Shown here: positions 15,706-25,149 of the stretch, in pieces
Numbering within the stretch: the first letter of the stretch is position 1
Layout of the letters: every line of letters begins with the position of its first letter
DNA from: Spirochaetales bacterium
Lineage (GTDB): Bacteria; Spirochaetota; Spirochaetia; UBA9216
Assembly (NCBI GenBank): GCA_003245835.1
Contig: QKCC01000016.1
Span: 1-60,810, forward strand
DNA: 60,810 nucleotides
Direction of reading: 5' to 3'
Program-made: the position numbers and the translations under genes
Notes under the pieces: generated by a model
Databases searched by the model: none
The model's input: the letters and a program-made list of their open reading frames with translations, nothing else
What the model was told of the DNA's origin: nothing

Positions 15706-17526
15706 ATGGCAATAATTCGAAAGAAGCAGGCTGTAGCCGAATCTATTGATTTGGGCGAGTCTGCTGATTCAGCAGCAACCGCTGTTTCAGAAGAATCACA
15801 GCAGGAATTGAATCTGGATACTTCCGGTGCGGAAGAGTCCGGAGGACCGGCCGGGGATTCAGACGCAGGAAAGATTCCGGAGTATGCGGCTGAAAAAAGC
15901 CCCGCTGACAGGAGTCCTGCGGAAAATGATTCTTCAGCCGGGAGTTCCGGTGAGCAGACGGAGGCCGGGGGCGGTGATGAAACCTCAGCGGAAGAATCCG
16001 GAGGCGACCCTGATTCAGTATCCAAAAAAAGAAAACCGAAGAAAAAAAAGGTCCGGGTAGAAATTGTAAAGTCGGATGATTCTGATTCGGAGCAGGGCGG
16101 CAGCGACGAGGTTCCGTCAAGAAGCCAGGCAATGCTTCCGGCAGATGAAAACGACTCAAGAGACCGGAAACCTTCATCAAAGAATTATTCAAAAAAGAAT
16201 TATACAAGATTTAAGAAGACAGACGATGTTCCTGCCGCAGGTGACGGCGAAAAATTAAGTATAAATGATCTTACCCTTATGAATATGCGTGAATTGCGTG
16301 ATTTTGCGGGTACTTATAATATTTCCAGCGAAGAACTGATGTCCATGAAGAAGCAGGAGGTTATTTTCTCCATTCTGAAGGGTCATACGGTAAACGGCGG
16401 TCTTATATACGCTTACGGTTCTCTTGAAATTCTTCCCGACGGTTACGGATTTCTTCGTTCTCCGCAGAATTCCTATCTGCCGGGTTCTGATGATATTTAT
16501 ATATCTCCTTCGCAGATACGGCTTTTCAACCTGAGAACCGGTGATACGGTCGGTGGGCAGATACGTCCCCCTAAAGAGGGAGAACGTTTCTTTGCGATGC
16601 TAAGGGTCGAGAATGTCAACTTCAATGACCCCCAGGAGGCTCAGACCAGGATTCCTTTCGACAACCTGACTCCGCTCTATCCTGATTCGAAGCTTGATAT
16701 GGAGATCAAGACTGAGGACGTATCTACCAGGATGATCAACCTTTTCTGCCCGATTGGAAAGGGACAGCGGGGGCTGATTGTTTCCCCGCCGAGAACCGGT
16801 AAGACTATTCTGCTTCAGCAGATTGCAAACGCCATTACCACGAATCATCCTGAGGTCTTCCTCATGGTTCTTCTTATAGACGAACGTCCTGAAGAAGTTA
16901 CTGATATGAGACGGAATGTTAAGGGTGAAGTAATTGCGTCCACCTTTGACGAGCAGGCTACCAGACATGTTCAGGTTGCCGAGATGGTACTTGAGAAGGC
17001 AAAGAGGCTTGTTGAGCACAAAAAGGACGTAGTAATCCTTCTTGATTCGATTACAAGGCTTGCACGTGCGTACAACCAGACAGTCCCGACATCGGGCAAG
17101 ATCCTTTCAGGCGGTGTTGATTCAAACGCTCTTCACAAACCGAAGCGTTTTTTCGGAGCGGCGCGTAATGTTGAACAGGGCGGAAGCCTTACAATTGTTG
17201 CAACCGCCCTTATCGATACGGGAAGCCGGATGGATGAGGTTATTTTTGAGGAATTCAAGGGAACCGGTAATATGGAAATCCATCTTGACCGCAAGATGGC
17301 TGACCGCAGGCTGTTCCCTGCAATCAATATTAAAAAATCCGGTACAAGAAAGGAAGATCTGCTGCTGACCGAGGCTGAACTCGGCAAGATGTGGGTCCTC
17401 AGAAAGGTAATCGGTCCTATGGATGACATGGAATGTACCGAATTGATGATTGACAAAATGCGAAAAACAAAGAATAATGAGGCGTTTCTCCGTTCTATGA
17501 ATACTGGCGGAGTCGGCGCTGAATAA
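15706..17526 (+). CDS. rho: Transcription termination factor Rho with long disordered N-terminus
   Basis: This 606-aa protein is Rho, the hexameric RNA-dependent helicase. About the first 185 residues are low-complexity: Ser/Glu/Asp/Gly-rich, then the basic patch KKRKPKKKK, then more charged sequence. The Rho N-domain follows ([18 protein letters not shown]), then the OB-fold RNA-binding domain ([10 protein letters not shown]). The RecA motor has Walker [14 protein letters not shown], Walker [17 protein letters not shown] and the Q/R-loop [20 protein letters not shown]. Core length is normal; the N-terminus makes it about 190 residues longer than E. coli Rho. Followed by rpmE. Confidence 0.96.
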   Translation: MAIIRKKQAVAESIDLGESADSAATAVSEESQQELNLDTSGAEESGGPAGDSDAGKIPEYAAEKSPADRSPAENDSSAGSSGEQTEAGGGDETSAEESGGDPDSVSKKRKPKKKKVRVEIVKSDDSDSEQGGSDEVPSRSQAMLPADENDSRDRKPSSKNYSKKNYTRFKKTDDVPAAGDGEKLSINDLTLMNMRELRDFAGTYNISSEELMSMKKQEVIFSILKGHTVNGGLIYAYGSLEILPDGYGFLRSPQNSYLPGSDDIYISPSQIRLFNLRTGDTVGGQIRPPKEGERFFAMLRVENVNFNDPQEAQTRIPFDNLTPLYPDSKLDMEIKTEDVSTRMINLFCPIGKGQRGLIVSPPRTGKTILLQQIANAITTNHPEVFLMVLLIDERPEEVTDMRRNVKGEVIASTFDEQATRHVQVAEMVLEKAKRLVEHKKDVVILLDSITRLARAYNQTVPTSGKILSGGVDSNALHKPKRFFGAARNVEQGGSLTIVATALIDTGSRMDEVIFEEFKGTGNMEIHLDRKMADRRLFPAINIKKSGTRKEDLLLTEAELGKMWVLRKVIGPMDDMECTELMIDKMRKTKNNEAFLRSMNTGGVGAE

Positions 17527-17538
17527 TTGGAGGCATAT

Positions 17539-17748
17539 ATGAAAAGCGGAATACACCCTGATTATGAGATGACCAAAATTAAATGTGCTTGCGGTAATAT
17601 TATCGAAACCAGAGCTACTGTTAAAGATATGGAAATTGAAATTTGTTCAAAATGCCATCCTTTCTTCACCGGAAAGCAGAAACTTGTTGATACTGCCGGA
17701 CGTGTTGAAAGATTTAACAGAAAGTACGGTATCAAGGTAGATAAATAA
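17539..17748 (+). CDS. rpmE: 50S ribosomal protein L31
   Basis: This 69-aa L31 keeps all four zinc-ligand cysteines (CACGN and [13 protein letters not shown]), so it is the zinc-binding (C+) form. [11 protein letters not shown] is the family C-terminal signature. The track starts four codons earlier at a TTG; the ATG at 17539 is preferred because GGAGG is correctly placed before it. It follows rho by 12 bp and ends before a terminator. Confidence 0.95.
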   Translation: MKSGIHPDYEMTKIKCACGNIIETRATVKDMEIEICSKCHPFFTGKQKLVDTAGRVERFNRKYGIKVDK

Positions 17749-17776
17749 ACCCAAGCCGTCATATCATTTGTGTGGA

Positions 17777-17808
17777 GAGGTCCCGATAAGCAGGGACCTC
17801 TTTTTTTT
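17777..17808 (+). terminator. Rho-independent terminator after rpmE
   Basis: Perfect 8-bp stem gaggtccc/gggacctc with an 8-nt loop, followed by eight Ts, 28 bp after the rpmE stop. Confidence 0.93.
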
Positions 17809-17847
17809 ATTTGCAAATATCCTGTATTTCTTTTAATATGAATCAGA

Positions 17848-19008
17848 ATGGACGGTTTAATTGCCCGCCACAAAAAAGAACACGGCTCAAATCCGCAGGT
17901 GATTGCATCGGCGCCAGGGATACTTAATCTCATGGGCGAGCACACCGATTACAATGAAGGCTGCGTAATTCAGACAACTATCAACAGGAGAGTATTCGTA
18001 GCGGTGTCTGCCAGAAAAGACAACTCGCTCCGGTTTATCCTTGCTGATTCCGACGAGAAGAAGCGCACCACAGTTCCCAACCTCAAGTATAAAAGAGAAG
18101 ACCGCTGGGCTAATTACCTGAAGGGTGTTCTCTTCGAGCTTGTTAATATGGGATTCCCAGTGAAGGGGCTTGATGTAACAATCAGCGGTAATATCATCCC
18201 CGGCATAGGATTGGGAGCCTCTGCGGCGCTTGAAGTGGCGTTTGCCGCAGCTGTAAACAGGCTGTTCGGGTTCAACCTGGAAGAAAGCCAGCTGATTCAG
18301 GCTGCTTCGTATGCAGAAGCGACCTTCATTGGACGAAACACCGAAATCACCGACCAGTTTGTATCGACAATAGGTAAAAAAGACAAAGCTGTATTCCTTG
18401 ATCTGCGGAGTCTCGACTTCGAGTATCTGCCGCTTGATTTGAAAGAACACAATATTGTTATTATCAATTCAAATGTGCCTGGAACAGAGGCGGTGAGGGA
18501 AGCGGAACTTCTCGAACGCAAGGAACAGTGCGCTGAATGCGTTGAATACCTGAACCGAAAGAAGCCCGGACGCAGCCTGCGTGATTATTCAATGGACGAT
18601 ATAAGCGGAGGGCTCGGCCTGCTTCCGGAGCAGATACGCCGTATCTGCACACATGTAATCGGAGAGACCCAGCGCTCGCTTGAAGCCTGCAGCGTAATAA
18701 AATCCGGTAAACTGGATGTTTTCGGACGTATGCTGAACCGCTCCCATGAAAGTCTCAGGGACAATTACGAGGTTTCCTGTCCCGAACTTGACTGGCTTGT
18801 GAAGCGATCGCAGGAGATGGACGGCATTCTGGGGTCAAGAATGACCGGCGGCGGTTTCGGCGGATGCACTGTATCGCTGATAGAATCGCGGGTCCTTGAC
18901 AATTATAAGGAAAGACTACAAGAATATGAGCATATCTTCGGATTCGAACCGGAAATTTTTATCTGCGAACCTTCCGAGGGAGTGAAGATAGTTTTTCCGG
19001 AAAAATAA
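17848..19008 (+). CDS. galK: Galactokinase (divergent)
   Basis: This 386-aa GHMP kinase phosphorylates galactose in the Leloir pathway. The sugar-binding signature is close to canonical: APGILNLMGEHTDYNEG. The ATP loop is PGIGLGASAALEVAFAA where most GalK have GLSSSAS. The catalytic Asp is probably in TEITDQFVS, usually GIMDQF. The C-terminal motif is SRMTGGGFGGCTVSL. These differences leave a related GHMP sugar kinase possible. No other Leloir gene is next to it. Neighbour surE follows by 16 bp. Confidence 0.82.
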   Translation: MDGLIARHKKEHGSNPQVIASAPGILNLMGEHTDYNEGCVIQTTINRRVFVAVSARKDNSLRFILADSDEKKRTTVPNLKYKREDRWANYLKGVLFELVNMGFPVKGLDVTISGNIIPGIGLGASAALEVAFAAAVNRLFGFNLEESQLIQAASYAEATFIGRNTEITDQFVSTIGKKDKAVFLDLRSLDFEYLPLDLKEHNIVIINSNVPGTEAVREAELLERKEQCAECVEYLNRKKPGRSLRDYSMDDISGGLGLLPEQIRRICTHVIGETQRSLEACSVIKSGKLDVFGRMLNRSHESLRDNYEVSCPELDWLVKRSQEMDGILGSRMTGGGFGGCTVSLIESRVLDNYKERLQEYEHIFGFEPEIFICEPSEGVKIVFPEK

Positions 19009-19024
19009 GGAATTACAAAATATC

Positions 19025-19765
19025 ATGCGAATTTTACTTACCAATGACGACGGAATAAAAAGTCCCGGACTTGACGCGTTAAGGCAGTCGCTCAGCAGCC
19101 ACGACGTATGGGTTGTTGCCCCGGCTCAGGAGCAGAGCGGAAAGTCACATTCAATAACCTTTCTTGAACCGGTGAAGTTCAACCAGCTCGGAGACCAGAT
19201 TTTCTCCTGCGAAGGCAGCCCGGCGGACTGCGTTATGTTTTCAGTACTCGGCGCACTGCCCGAGAAGCCGGATGTCGTAATATCAGGAATCAATATAGGC
19301 CCCAACCTCGGGACCGACCTTATCTATTCGGGTACCGCAGCGGCTGCAAGGCAGGCGGCTCTTATGGGAGTTCCAGGGATTGCTGTCTCAACAGACTCGT
19401 TCACGGCGCCGTTTTACTTCAGCAATACCGCAGATTTTATCGCCGCTAACCTGGATTTAATGCTTTCGCTGTGGCGTTCCGATCATTTTATAAACGTGAA
19501 TACGCCCAACCAGCCGGAATTTCCCTCTGAGGTGCGTATTACTGCCCCGTCACGGCGTAATTACAGGGATAAGGTAGTTCGGTTCGACGGCCCGCGCGGA
19601 GGCAGCTATTTCTTTCTTGACGGAATTGGGGCGAGCTTTTCCGGGGAGGGAACAGATTCGGAGGCAATATCCGAAGGTGCTGTTTCAGTTTCTCCGATAT
19701 TTCTGCATCCTCAAAACAGGAAAGAAGCGGAAGTATATGAGAAGGCGGAATTCAGGACTAAATAA
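19025..19765 (+). CDS. surE: 5'/3'-nucleotidase SurE
   Basis: This 246-aa metal-dependent phosphatase removes phosphate from nucleoside monophosphates. The N-terminal metal site is RILLTNDDGIKSPGL. SGINIGPNLGTDLIYSGTA is the conserved core. Length is normal for SurE. Its stop codon overlaps the ATG of the TPR gene (TAATG), so translation is likely coupled. Confidence 0.95.
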   Translation: MRILLTNDDGIKSPGLDALRQSLSSHDVWVVAPAQEQSGKSHSITFLEPVKFNQLGDQIFSCEGSPADCVMFSVLGALPEKPDVVISGINIGPNLGTDLIYSGTAAAARQAALMGVPGIAVSTDSFTAPFYFSNTADFIAANLDLMLSLWRSDHFINVNTPNQPEFPSEVRITAPSRRNYRDKVVRFDGPRGGSYFFLDGIGASFSGEGTDSEAISEGAVSVSPIFLHPQNRKEAEVYEKAEFRTK

Positions 19766-20463
19766 TGGCAGACAGATTCCTTGACGGAAGACAATTGTTT
19801 AAACTCGGAAAATACAGACAGGCTATGGCTGAATTTCTGAAGGTCAGGGACGACCCTCTCGAAGATCCGGACCTGTCGTATTACCTTGGATTATGCTATT
19901 CGAAAATTGAGGAGTGGGATGATGCCCTGCTGTACCTTGAACAGGTTGTAAACGCACATGACGATATTCTGCGGATATACCAGAGCAGGATGATTCTGAG
20001 CTACATATATACAATTACAGGCAGGATCAAGCTTGCGGAATTCGAGCTGAACAAGCTGATAGAGGAAGGTTTTGAGTCTCCGCAGGTTTTTTCTAATTTC
20101 AGTTATATTTATTATGAAACAGGCAAGGTCGAAACAAGCATAGAGTATCTTTACAAGGCCCTGGCGCTTGACCCGGATAATGCCAATGCGCTCAATTCCA
20201 TCGGCTACATTCTTGCTGACCGCTCAATTGATACCGAAAAGGCGGTAGACTACTGCCGGAAGGCCGTAAAGGCTAAACCGGAAAACCCGGCCTACCTTGA
20301 TTCGCTGGGCTGGGCCTTCTACCGCTCTGGACAGAATGAAGAGGCCAGGCATTATCTGAAAAGAGCGTTTGAGCTGTCCTCAAACAATAAGACTATTGCC
20401 GTCCATCTGCGTACGGTAATCGATGAAATTGATCGGGTTAACCGGTCCAAACTCGAATCCTGA
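19765..20463 (+). CDS. TPR repeat protein
   Basis: This 232-aa protein is built of about five tetratricopeptide repeats, for example YYETGKVETSIEYLYKALALDPDN and YLDSLGWAFYRSGQNEEARHYLKRAF. The N-terminus has no signal or membrane segment, so it is likely a cytoplasmic scaffold. TPR proteins bind partners; the partner cannot be named. It is coupled to surE and precedes a 53-aa ORF. Confidence 0.82.
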   Translation: MADRFLDGRQLFKLGKYRQAMAEFLKVRDDPLEDPDLSYYLGLCYSKIEEWDDALLYLEQVVNAHDDILRIYQSRMILSYIYTITGRIKLAEFELNKLIEEGFESPQVFSNFSYIYYETGKVETSIEYLYKALALDPDNANALNSIGYILADRSIDTEKAVDYCRKAVKAKPENPAYLDSLGWAFYRSGQNEEARHYLKRAFELSSNNKTIAVHLRTVIDEIDRVNRSKLES

Positions 20464-20528
20464 TTATTTTTAATTTTTTTTCTTTATTTTGTAGAATCAC
20501 CATGTCGAAAATATAAATGGAGAAAAAA

Positions 20529-20690
20529 ATGCGTGTGGACGGCGTAAATTTTAACAGTTCAAACGTCTCTTCGATTAAAAAAAGCGGCAATGTAGCGGGT
20601 GCTGATGAAATAAAATCAATCCTGTTTCTCGGGATCAAAAGCGACATCCCTGCCGGCGACACTAAGAGAAAGGTAGATATAATTATCTAA
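20529..20690 (+). CDS. Small hypothetical protein (53 aa)
   Basis: Not in the ORF track. The ATG follows GGAG at usable spacing; an in-frame ATG four codons earlier is possible. The product starts MRVDGVNFNSSNVSSI and ends KRKVDIII. It has a polar N-terminus and no cysteines or membrane segment. It fills the gap between two rightward genes and has codon use similar to them. I do not recognise the family; it could be spurious. Confidence 0.45.
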   Translation: MRVDGVNFNSSNVSSIKKSGNVAGADEIKSILFLGIKSDIPAGDTKRKVDIII

Positions 20691-20709
20691 CCGTTGTATA
20701 CTTGGCATT

Positions 20710-22767
20710 GTGAAAACCGATAAAGTGTTCGAGAAAATCAGGACCGGCATATTCATACTTCTTTTACTTCTGCCCGCTTTCAACAGTTTCGCACAGGATG
20801 CTATCGACCTCAATCTTCTAAGCGCAAGAGAAGAGTTCAAATGGGGAGTAAAAGCCTATCACCGCGGCTTGTTTAATGAGGCGGCACGTGCATTCGAAAA
20901 GGCTCTCGCATTTAAACCTGAAAATACCCAGATGCAGGAATGGCTCGGAATGGCATGGTTCAGATCCGGTTTCACCGATGCTGCAATTCACCTGTGGGCT
21001 TCAATAGAAACCGCCGGAGAAGCAGATTCAATGCTGAGCAACCGTCTTGAGATCCTCGACATGCAGAACGGCGTTTCGGCAACTGCTCCGGAAGCCGGAC
21101 GTTATCTTCCCGCTATGGAACTTGAAGGTGTTCAGAAGGATTTTACCCTCTTTAAACGACCTTCCGCAGTGCTGCCCGACAGAAACGGCGGATTCTATGT
21201 TGCATCATATGCAACAAATGAAGTACTGCAGTTTAACTCCAACGGAGCGATAACCCGAAAAATAAACGGGGGACTCGAGGGCTTCAATCATCCGTTTGAT
21301 ATAAGAATGGCTCCCAACGGATGGCTCTACGTCTCCGAGTTCGTCGGAGATCGAATCAGCAGGATTGGTACTGACGGCCGCGGTGTTTTAAAGTTTGGTG
21401 AAAGCGGCAGAGGCGATGGTGCGCTGCTCGGACCTCAGTACCTCGCGGTTGACGAGAAGAATTTTATCTATGTAACAGATTCGGGAAACCGGAGGGTCGT
21501 TAAATTCGATCAGGACGGTAATTTCATACTTTCATTCGGAAAGAAGAACTATAATTTCAGCGGATTCACCAATCCCACCGGTATCGAATGCTTCGACGGC
21601 AAGGTTTATGTAGCTGATGCCGACAGGGCTGATATTTCGGTATTCGATTACAGCGGAAACTTTGCAGGCACTCTTGCCGCGGGAAAACTGAATTCGCCCG
21701 AGGGCCTTTCCAGGCTTGACGGCAGAACAATTCTTGTTGCCGATACCAACCGTGTTATGAGTCTTGACGCCGATACCGGTGAGGTCAGGCTTGTGTCGGA
21801 TGTAGATGGAAAGGCAAAACGTGTTGTGCGGACTGCTATAGATGCGAACGGTAATCTGCTGACGGCGGATTTCGATTCAAACAGGGTTACTGTACTGACT
21901 GAACTCGCCAACATGTATTCAGGCCTTTATATTCAGATAGACAGGATTGACTCTTCAGGTTACCCGGAGGTGATAACAGACGTCAGGGTTACTGATCGGG
22001 CAGGCGATCCTTTTGTAGGTCTTTCATCCAATAATTTTGTTGTTACCGAGAACGGGTACCCTGTTCCTGATGTCAAGCTTGTGTACCGCGGCAACACGGA
22101 CAATCATCTTGAAGCGGCAGTTTTATTCGACTGCAGTGCAGAAATGAAGACCTACCAACCGGACATGATAAAAGCCGCCACCTCGCTGATGAATTCTGCC
22201 GGAAGCCGGGCCGGCCTGAAGCTCGTGACAGCCGGAGAAAACCCGACAACTGAAGCAGAACTCTCGAACGGCAGCCGTCAGTTCATAGCGGCTGCTGCAG
22301 ACGACGGAATGTTCTCTGAGAAAGCCCGCTTCGACCTGGGGCTGAGACATGCTGCTTCGGAACTCGTCAATTACCGGGGCAGGAGGGCTGTCATATACAT
22401 AACCGACGGACTGAACACCCCCAATTCTTTTGAAGATTATCATCCGGTTGAACTTGCCGGGTACCTGAAGAATAACGGAATAAAATTCTACTGTGTTGAT
22501 GTTTCAAACACTACCGGAATATCAGAAGAACTTGATTTTCTTTGTACCGAAACAGGCGGTGAGCAGCTCTATCTATACCAGGCTGAAGGGCTTGGCAGAA
22601 TGTTCGACGATATAATCACAGAAGCTGACGGAACATATACGCTTGTTTTCGATTCAATCAACAAGTACCTCACACCCGATGATTTTATTCCGCTCGAGGT
22701 TGAATCTTTCCTTTACAACAGGAGCGGACGGGAAGAGTCCGGGTACTTCAAGCCGGGAAATTTCTGA
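20710..22767 (+). CDS. Exported TPR-NHL propeller-VWA protein
   Basis: This 685-aa protein has a signal peptide (IFILLLLLPAFNSFAQ). A TPR pair follows (AYHRGLFNEAARAFEKALAFKPEN), then about six NHL-type beta-propeller repeats (for example DEKNFIYVTDSGNRRVVKFDQDG) and a C-terminal von Willebrand A domain (about 470-650). The VWA MIDAS is imperfect: DCSAEM rather than DxSxS. Start is a GTG with a weak ribosome site. It likely sits in the periplasm or outer surface as a protein-binding platform. Confidence 0.82.
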   Translation: MKTDKVFEKIRTGIFILLLLLPAFNSFAQDAIDLNLLSAREEFKWGVKAYHRGLFNEAARAFEKALAFKPENTQMQEWLGMAWFRSGFTDAAIHLWASIETAGEADSMLSNRLEILDMQNGVSATAPEAGRYLPAMELEGVQKDFTLFKRPSAVLPDRNGGFYVASYATNEVLQFNSNGAITRKINGGLEGFNHPFDIRMAPNGWLYVSEFVGDRISRIGTDGRGVLKFGESGRGDGALLGPQYLAVDEKNFIYVTDSGNRRVVKFDQDGNFILSFGKKNYNFSGFTNPTGIECFDGKVYVADADRADISVFDYSGNFAGTLAAGKLNSPEGLSRLDGRTILVADTNRVMSLDADTGEVRLVSDVDGKAKRVVRTAIDANGNLLTADFDSNRVTVLTELANMYSGLYIQIDRIDSSGYPEVITDVRVTDRAGDPFVGLSSNNFVVTENGYPVPDVKLVYRGNTDNHLEAAVLFDCSAEMKTYQPDMIKAATSLMNSAGSRAGLKLVTAGENPTTEAELSNGSRQFIAAAADDGMFSEKARFDLGLRHAASELVNYRGRRAVIYITDGLNTPNSFEDYHPVELAGYLKNNGIKFYCVDVSNTTGISEELDFLCTETGGEQLYLYQAEGLGRMFDDIITEADGTYTLVFDSINKYLTPDDFIPLEVESFLYNRSGREESGYFKPGNF

Positions 22768-22768
22768 C

Positions 22769-23119
22769 ATGATTAAAGAACTCGCAGCAGCCTGGGACTC
22801 AATATGCCTCGAATGCGGGCAATGCTGCTGCGAAAAAGTTCCCGTCCGGCTGATTCGGGAGAAGAAAAGAAGAATTCCCGGTGTTCTGTCTGTAAACCGC
22901 AGATTCTTCATTGATTACAGCAAACCCTGTTCATATCTTGATGTCGAGACAGGCGATTGTCTTGTTTATCCCGAAAGATTCAGAGCCTGCCGCAGCTGCA
23001 TCCCGATGACAATTTTCCATGCCTTCTTCGCCGACTACCTCCCCAGTGACTGCGGGTATGTTATTAAATTCCGCTTTTGGAGAAAATTCAACAAAGATAA
23101 AATAAGCCCAAAGCATTGA
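22769..23119 (+). CDS. Cysteine-cluster protein, YkgJ-like (CxxCxxCC)
   Basis: This 116-aa protein carries CLECGQCCCEKVPV at the N-terminus and PCSYLDVETGDCLVYPERFRACRSC in the middle. That is the pattern of the YkgJ/UPF0153 zinc- or iron-cluster-binding family, function unknown. The track extends it upstream inside the previous gene; the ATG at 22769, one base after that gene's stop, is preferred. Its last 23 codons and the sequence after the stop are duplicated in tandem (see the repeat entry). Confidence 0.75.
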   Translation: MIKELAAAWDSICLECGQCCCEKVPVRLIREKKRRIPGVLSVNRRFFIDYSKPCSYLDVETGDCLVYPERFRACRSCIPMTIFHAFFADYLPSDCGYVIKFRFWRKFNKDKISPKH

Positions 23120-23262
23120 AACAAGCAGCCCCGGATGAGCAAAGCGAGGCGCAGGGACTTGCGGATATGTGGTAAAATTCCGATTCTGGAGAAAACTAAA
23201 AAAGATACAAAAAGCCTGAAGCATTGAAACAAGCAGCCCCGGCTGAGCAAAGCGAGGCGCAG
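23048..23262 (+). repeat. Tandem duplication of a gene 3' end plus downstream element
   Basis: Two units of about 108 bp. The first half of each encodes CGYVxKFRFWRK; copy 1 is the real end of the YkgJ-like gene, copy 2 starts near 23160 outside any gene. In this part most differences are at third codon positions (ggg/gga, gtt/gtg, cgc/cga, ttt/ttc). The second half, gcattgaaacaagcagcccc through gagcaaagcgaggcgcag, is almost identical between copies (one difference in about 41 bases). Confidence 0.85.
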
Positions 23263-23332
23263 GTTATGCAGTTACATGGATTGATTAACTTGATAAGTGC
23301 CGTCCGCCGGGGTATATTTTCGGGATATGAAT

Positions 23333-24145
23333 ATGAAATATCGAAAGATTAATAGATGTATTTTTACGGCTGTTCTGCTGTGTGCGGTTTCGTTAAGCGG
23401 TTTTTCCCAGTCTGCAGACAGCAGCAGCTTGACAGATAAATCTGAAGTATTTGAACTTTCGCTGCGGGTCGATATCCCTGTGGCGGCTGCCGGAACGGGG
23501 ATTTTTGTCGCCGGCCTACTGACAGAGCCGGCAACCGGAGCACAGGCGGACATCAGCCGGCTCATTTTTCCGGATAACCTGAGTATATTTCCATATAATT
23601 ACGGGATGGATTTTGCCTGTGAAGTTCTTTTCGGTGCATCACTTCTGCTGCCGGCGGCTTCATTCATCGGCGCTGATTTTAATTCAATCATGGAAACGGG
23701 CGTAATGTTTATTGAGACGATGCTTTTAACCTTCGGCACAAAGGACCTGATAAAGGACCTTGTTGTCAGATACAGACCCTATACCTATGTTTCTTCCCCG
23801 GTAGACGATGATTACATGAACAGTTTTCCTTCCGGTCATACTGCTGTCGCCTTTGCAATCAGCGGTTTCGCATCATATGTATTCTGCGGGCTGAATCCTG
23901 ATTCCGAATGGAAAATACCTGTCGTCGCCGCATCATATTCAATGGCTGCGGCTACTGCACTTCTGCGGATTTTCTCAGGAAATCATTTTCCGACCGATGT
24001 TGCTGCCGGGGCAGTTATTGGTACAATCTACGGTATAGGGGTCCCATGGCTTCATAAAAGCTCTACATTCGGTGAATCCGGTGTAGCTGTGGACTTTACA
24101 ATAACAGAGAAGCCGTCAATGACGGTAGCATATACGGTTCGATAA
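23333..24145 (+). CDS. PAP2-family membrane phosphatase
   Basis: This 270-aa protein has a signal sequence or first membrane segment (CIFTAVLLCAVSLSGFSQS) and further hydrophobic helices. The three phosphatase motifs are present: KDLVVRYRPYTY (KxxxxxxRP), SFPSGHTAVAF (PSGH) and RIFSGNHFPTDVAAG (SRxxxxxHxxxD-like). Likely substrates are lipid phosphates such as undecaprenyl-diphosphate or phosphatidylglycerophosphate. The start at 23333 is chosen because GGGA lies seven bases before it; the track extends further upstream. Confidence 0.85.
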   Translation: MKYRKINRCIFTAVLLCAVSLSGFSQSADSSSLTDKSEVFELSLRVDIPVAAAGTGIFVAGLLTEPATGAQADISRLIFPDNLSIFPYNYGMDFACEVLFGASLLLPAASFIGADFNSIMETGVMFIETMLLTFGTKDLIKDLVVRYRPYTYVSSPVDDDYMNSFPSGHTAVAFAISGFASYVFCGLNPDSEWKIPVVAASYSMAAATALLRIFSGNHFPTDVAAGAVIGTIYGIGVPWLHKSSTFGESGVAVDFTITEKPSMTVAYTVR

Positions 24146-24146
24146 T

Positions 24147-24977
24147 ATGAAAAAAAGCCTGCTCCTGTTTTTACTGCTGCTACCGTACATTTGTTTTGCA
24201 GATGATAAGCTGTCTTCCAGCAGAGAACTTCTGTATGGACTGGACGGCACGGCCGCCGATGTTCTTTTCAATGTACAGCATGTTTTCAGATACGATGAAG
24301 AGAAGATTGGACTTCAATATTGTCCTGATACAGACAGCAGGGAAACACTGATCCGACTGAACAGTCAGCTAAGCCCGGAGGTTATGGTTGAAGGCCTGTA
24401 CCTGATTCCATATCCTGAGAATATGACTCAGGGTAACAAGAAGGAAATCATAGATGAGCTGTTTGGGCTGAGTCATAAAGTCAGTTCGATAGCCGGTGCA
24501 AAGTATTTTTCCGTGCGGAAAGATTCATATCAGGTTCTCTTTACCGACACTTATGCTGTAAACAATCTGAAAGATAAAAAAAGGATTCCTGATCCTGAAC
24601 CTTCATCGCTGTCGACCGGAGACAGGGTCTTCCTTCATATGCGTGAGAATGCGCTCGGCAGAGGATACTACCGTATTGATTACGGGAAGAGCAGCAGCGG
24701 AATAAGCATCAGCATGATTAACGAATCTTCGCTTGGTTTTATTCTGCCTGCGGTCTCACCGGAAGATATGCAGATCTTTCTTGATATTATCCCATGCAGC
24801 GACGCAATTCTGGTTTACGGATATTGCGGGGTTGTTCTGCAGAATGATGATTTTGTCAATCTGCTGCTCGATCCGTATTATGCATTTTACCGCCGGATGA
24901 CTGCAATGGAAACCTGGCTGTATAATATTCTTCATGACAGCGATGTGCTTCCTCCGATTGCTGAACCAATGCCGTAG
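24147..24977 (+). CDS. Exported protein of unknown function
   Basis: This 276-aa protein has a clear signal peptide (MKKSLLLFLLLLPYICFADD) and no other membrane segment, so it is probably periplasmic. No catalytic motif is recognised. It begins two bases after the PAP2 phosphatase stop codon, so the two are co-translated and may act together at the envelope. It resembles unnamed treponeme exported proteins in overall character, but I cannot assign a family with confidence. Confidence 0.75.
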   Translation: MKKSLLLFLLLLPYICFADDKLSSSRELLYGLDGTAADVLFNVQHVFRYDEEKIGLQYCPDTDSRETLIRLNSQLSPEVMVEGLYLIPYPENMTQGNKKEIIDELFGLSHKVSSIAGAKYFSVRKDSYQVLFTDTYAVNNLKDKKRIPDPEPSSLSTGDRVFLHMRENALGRGYYRIDYGKSSSGISISMINESSLGFILPAVSPEDMQIFLDIIPCSDAILVYGYCGVVLQNDDFVNLLLDPYYAFYRRMTAMETWLYNILHDSDVLPPIAEPMP

Positions 24978-25064
24978 TCTTTCTTTTTGGTATCGGAGAA
25001 TGGCTGATAAAAAAACTAATATTTAAATATTTGACGATTAGTTTGCACAAATGTTCATTTTCTC

Positions 25065-25093
25065 TTGACTACTCCAGATGATCATTCTATGAT
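25065..25093 (+). promoter_or_regulatory. Sigma-70-type promoter for PEPCK
   Basis: TTGACT followed after 17 bp by TATGAT, 57 bp before the PEPCK start. A GAGGAG ribosome site follows. Confidence 0.7.
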
Positions 25094-25149
25094 AATTTCA
25101 CCGCAATTTAAAAAGTCACCTTGCATTAAAACGATAGAGGAGTGTAACA

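Noticed and set aside
15684-16207. Reverse ORFs opposite the Rho N-terminus
   Set aside because: Ser/Pro-rich shadows of the low-complexity acidic region of Rho.
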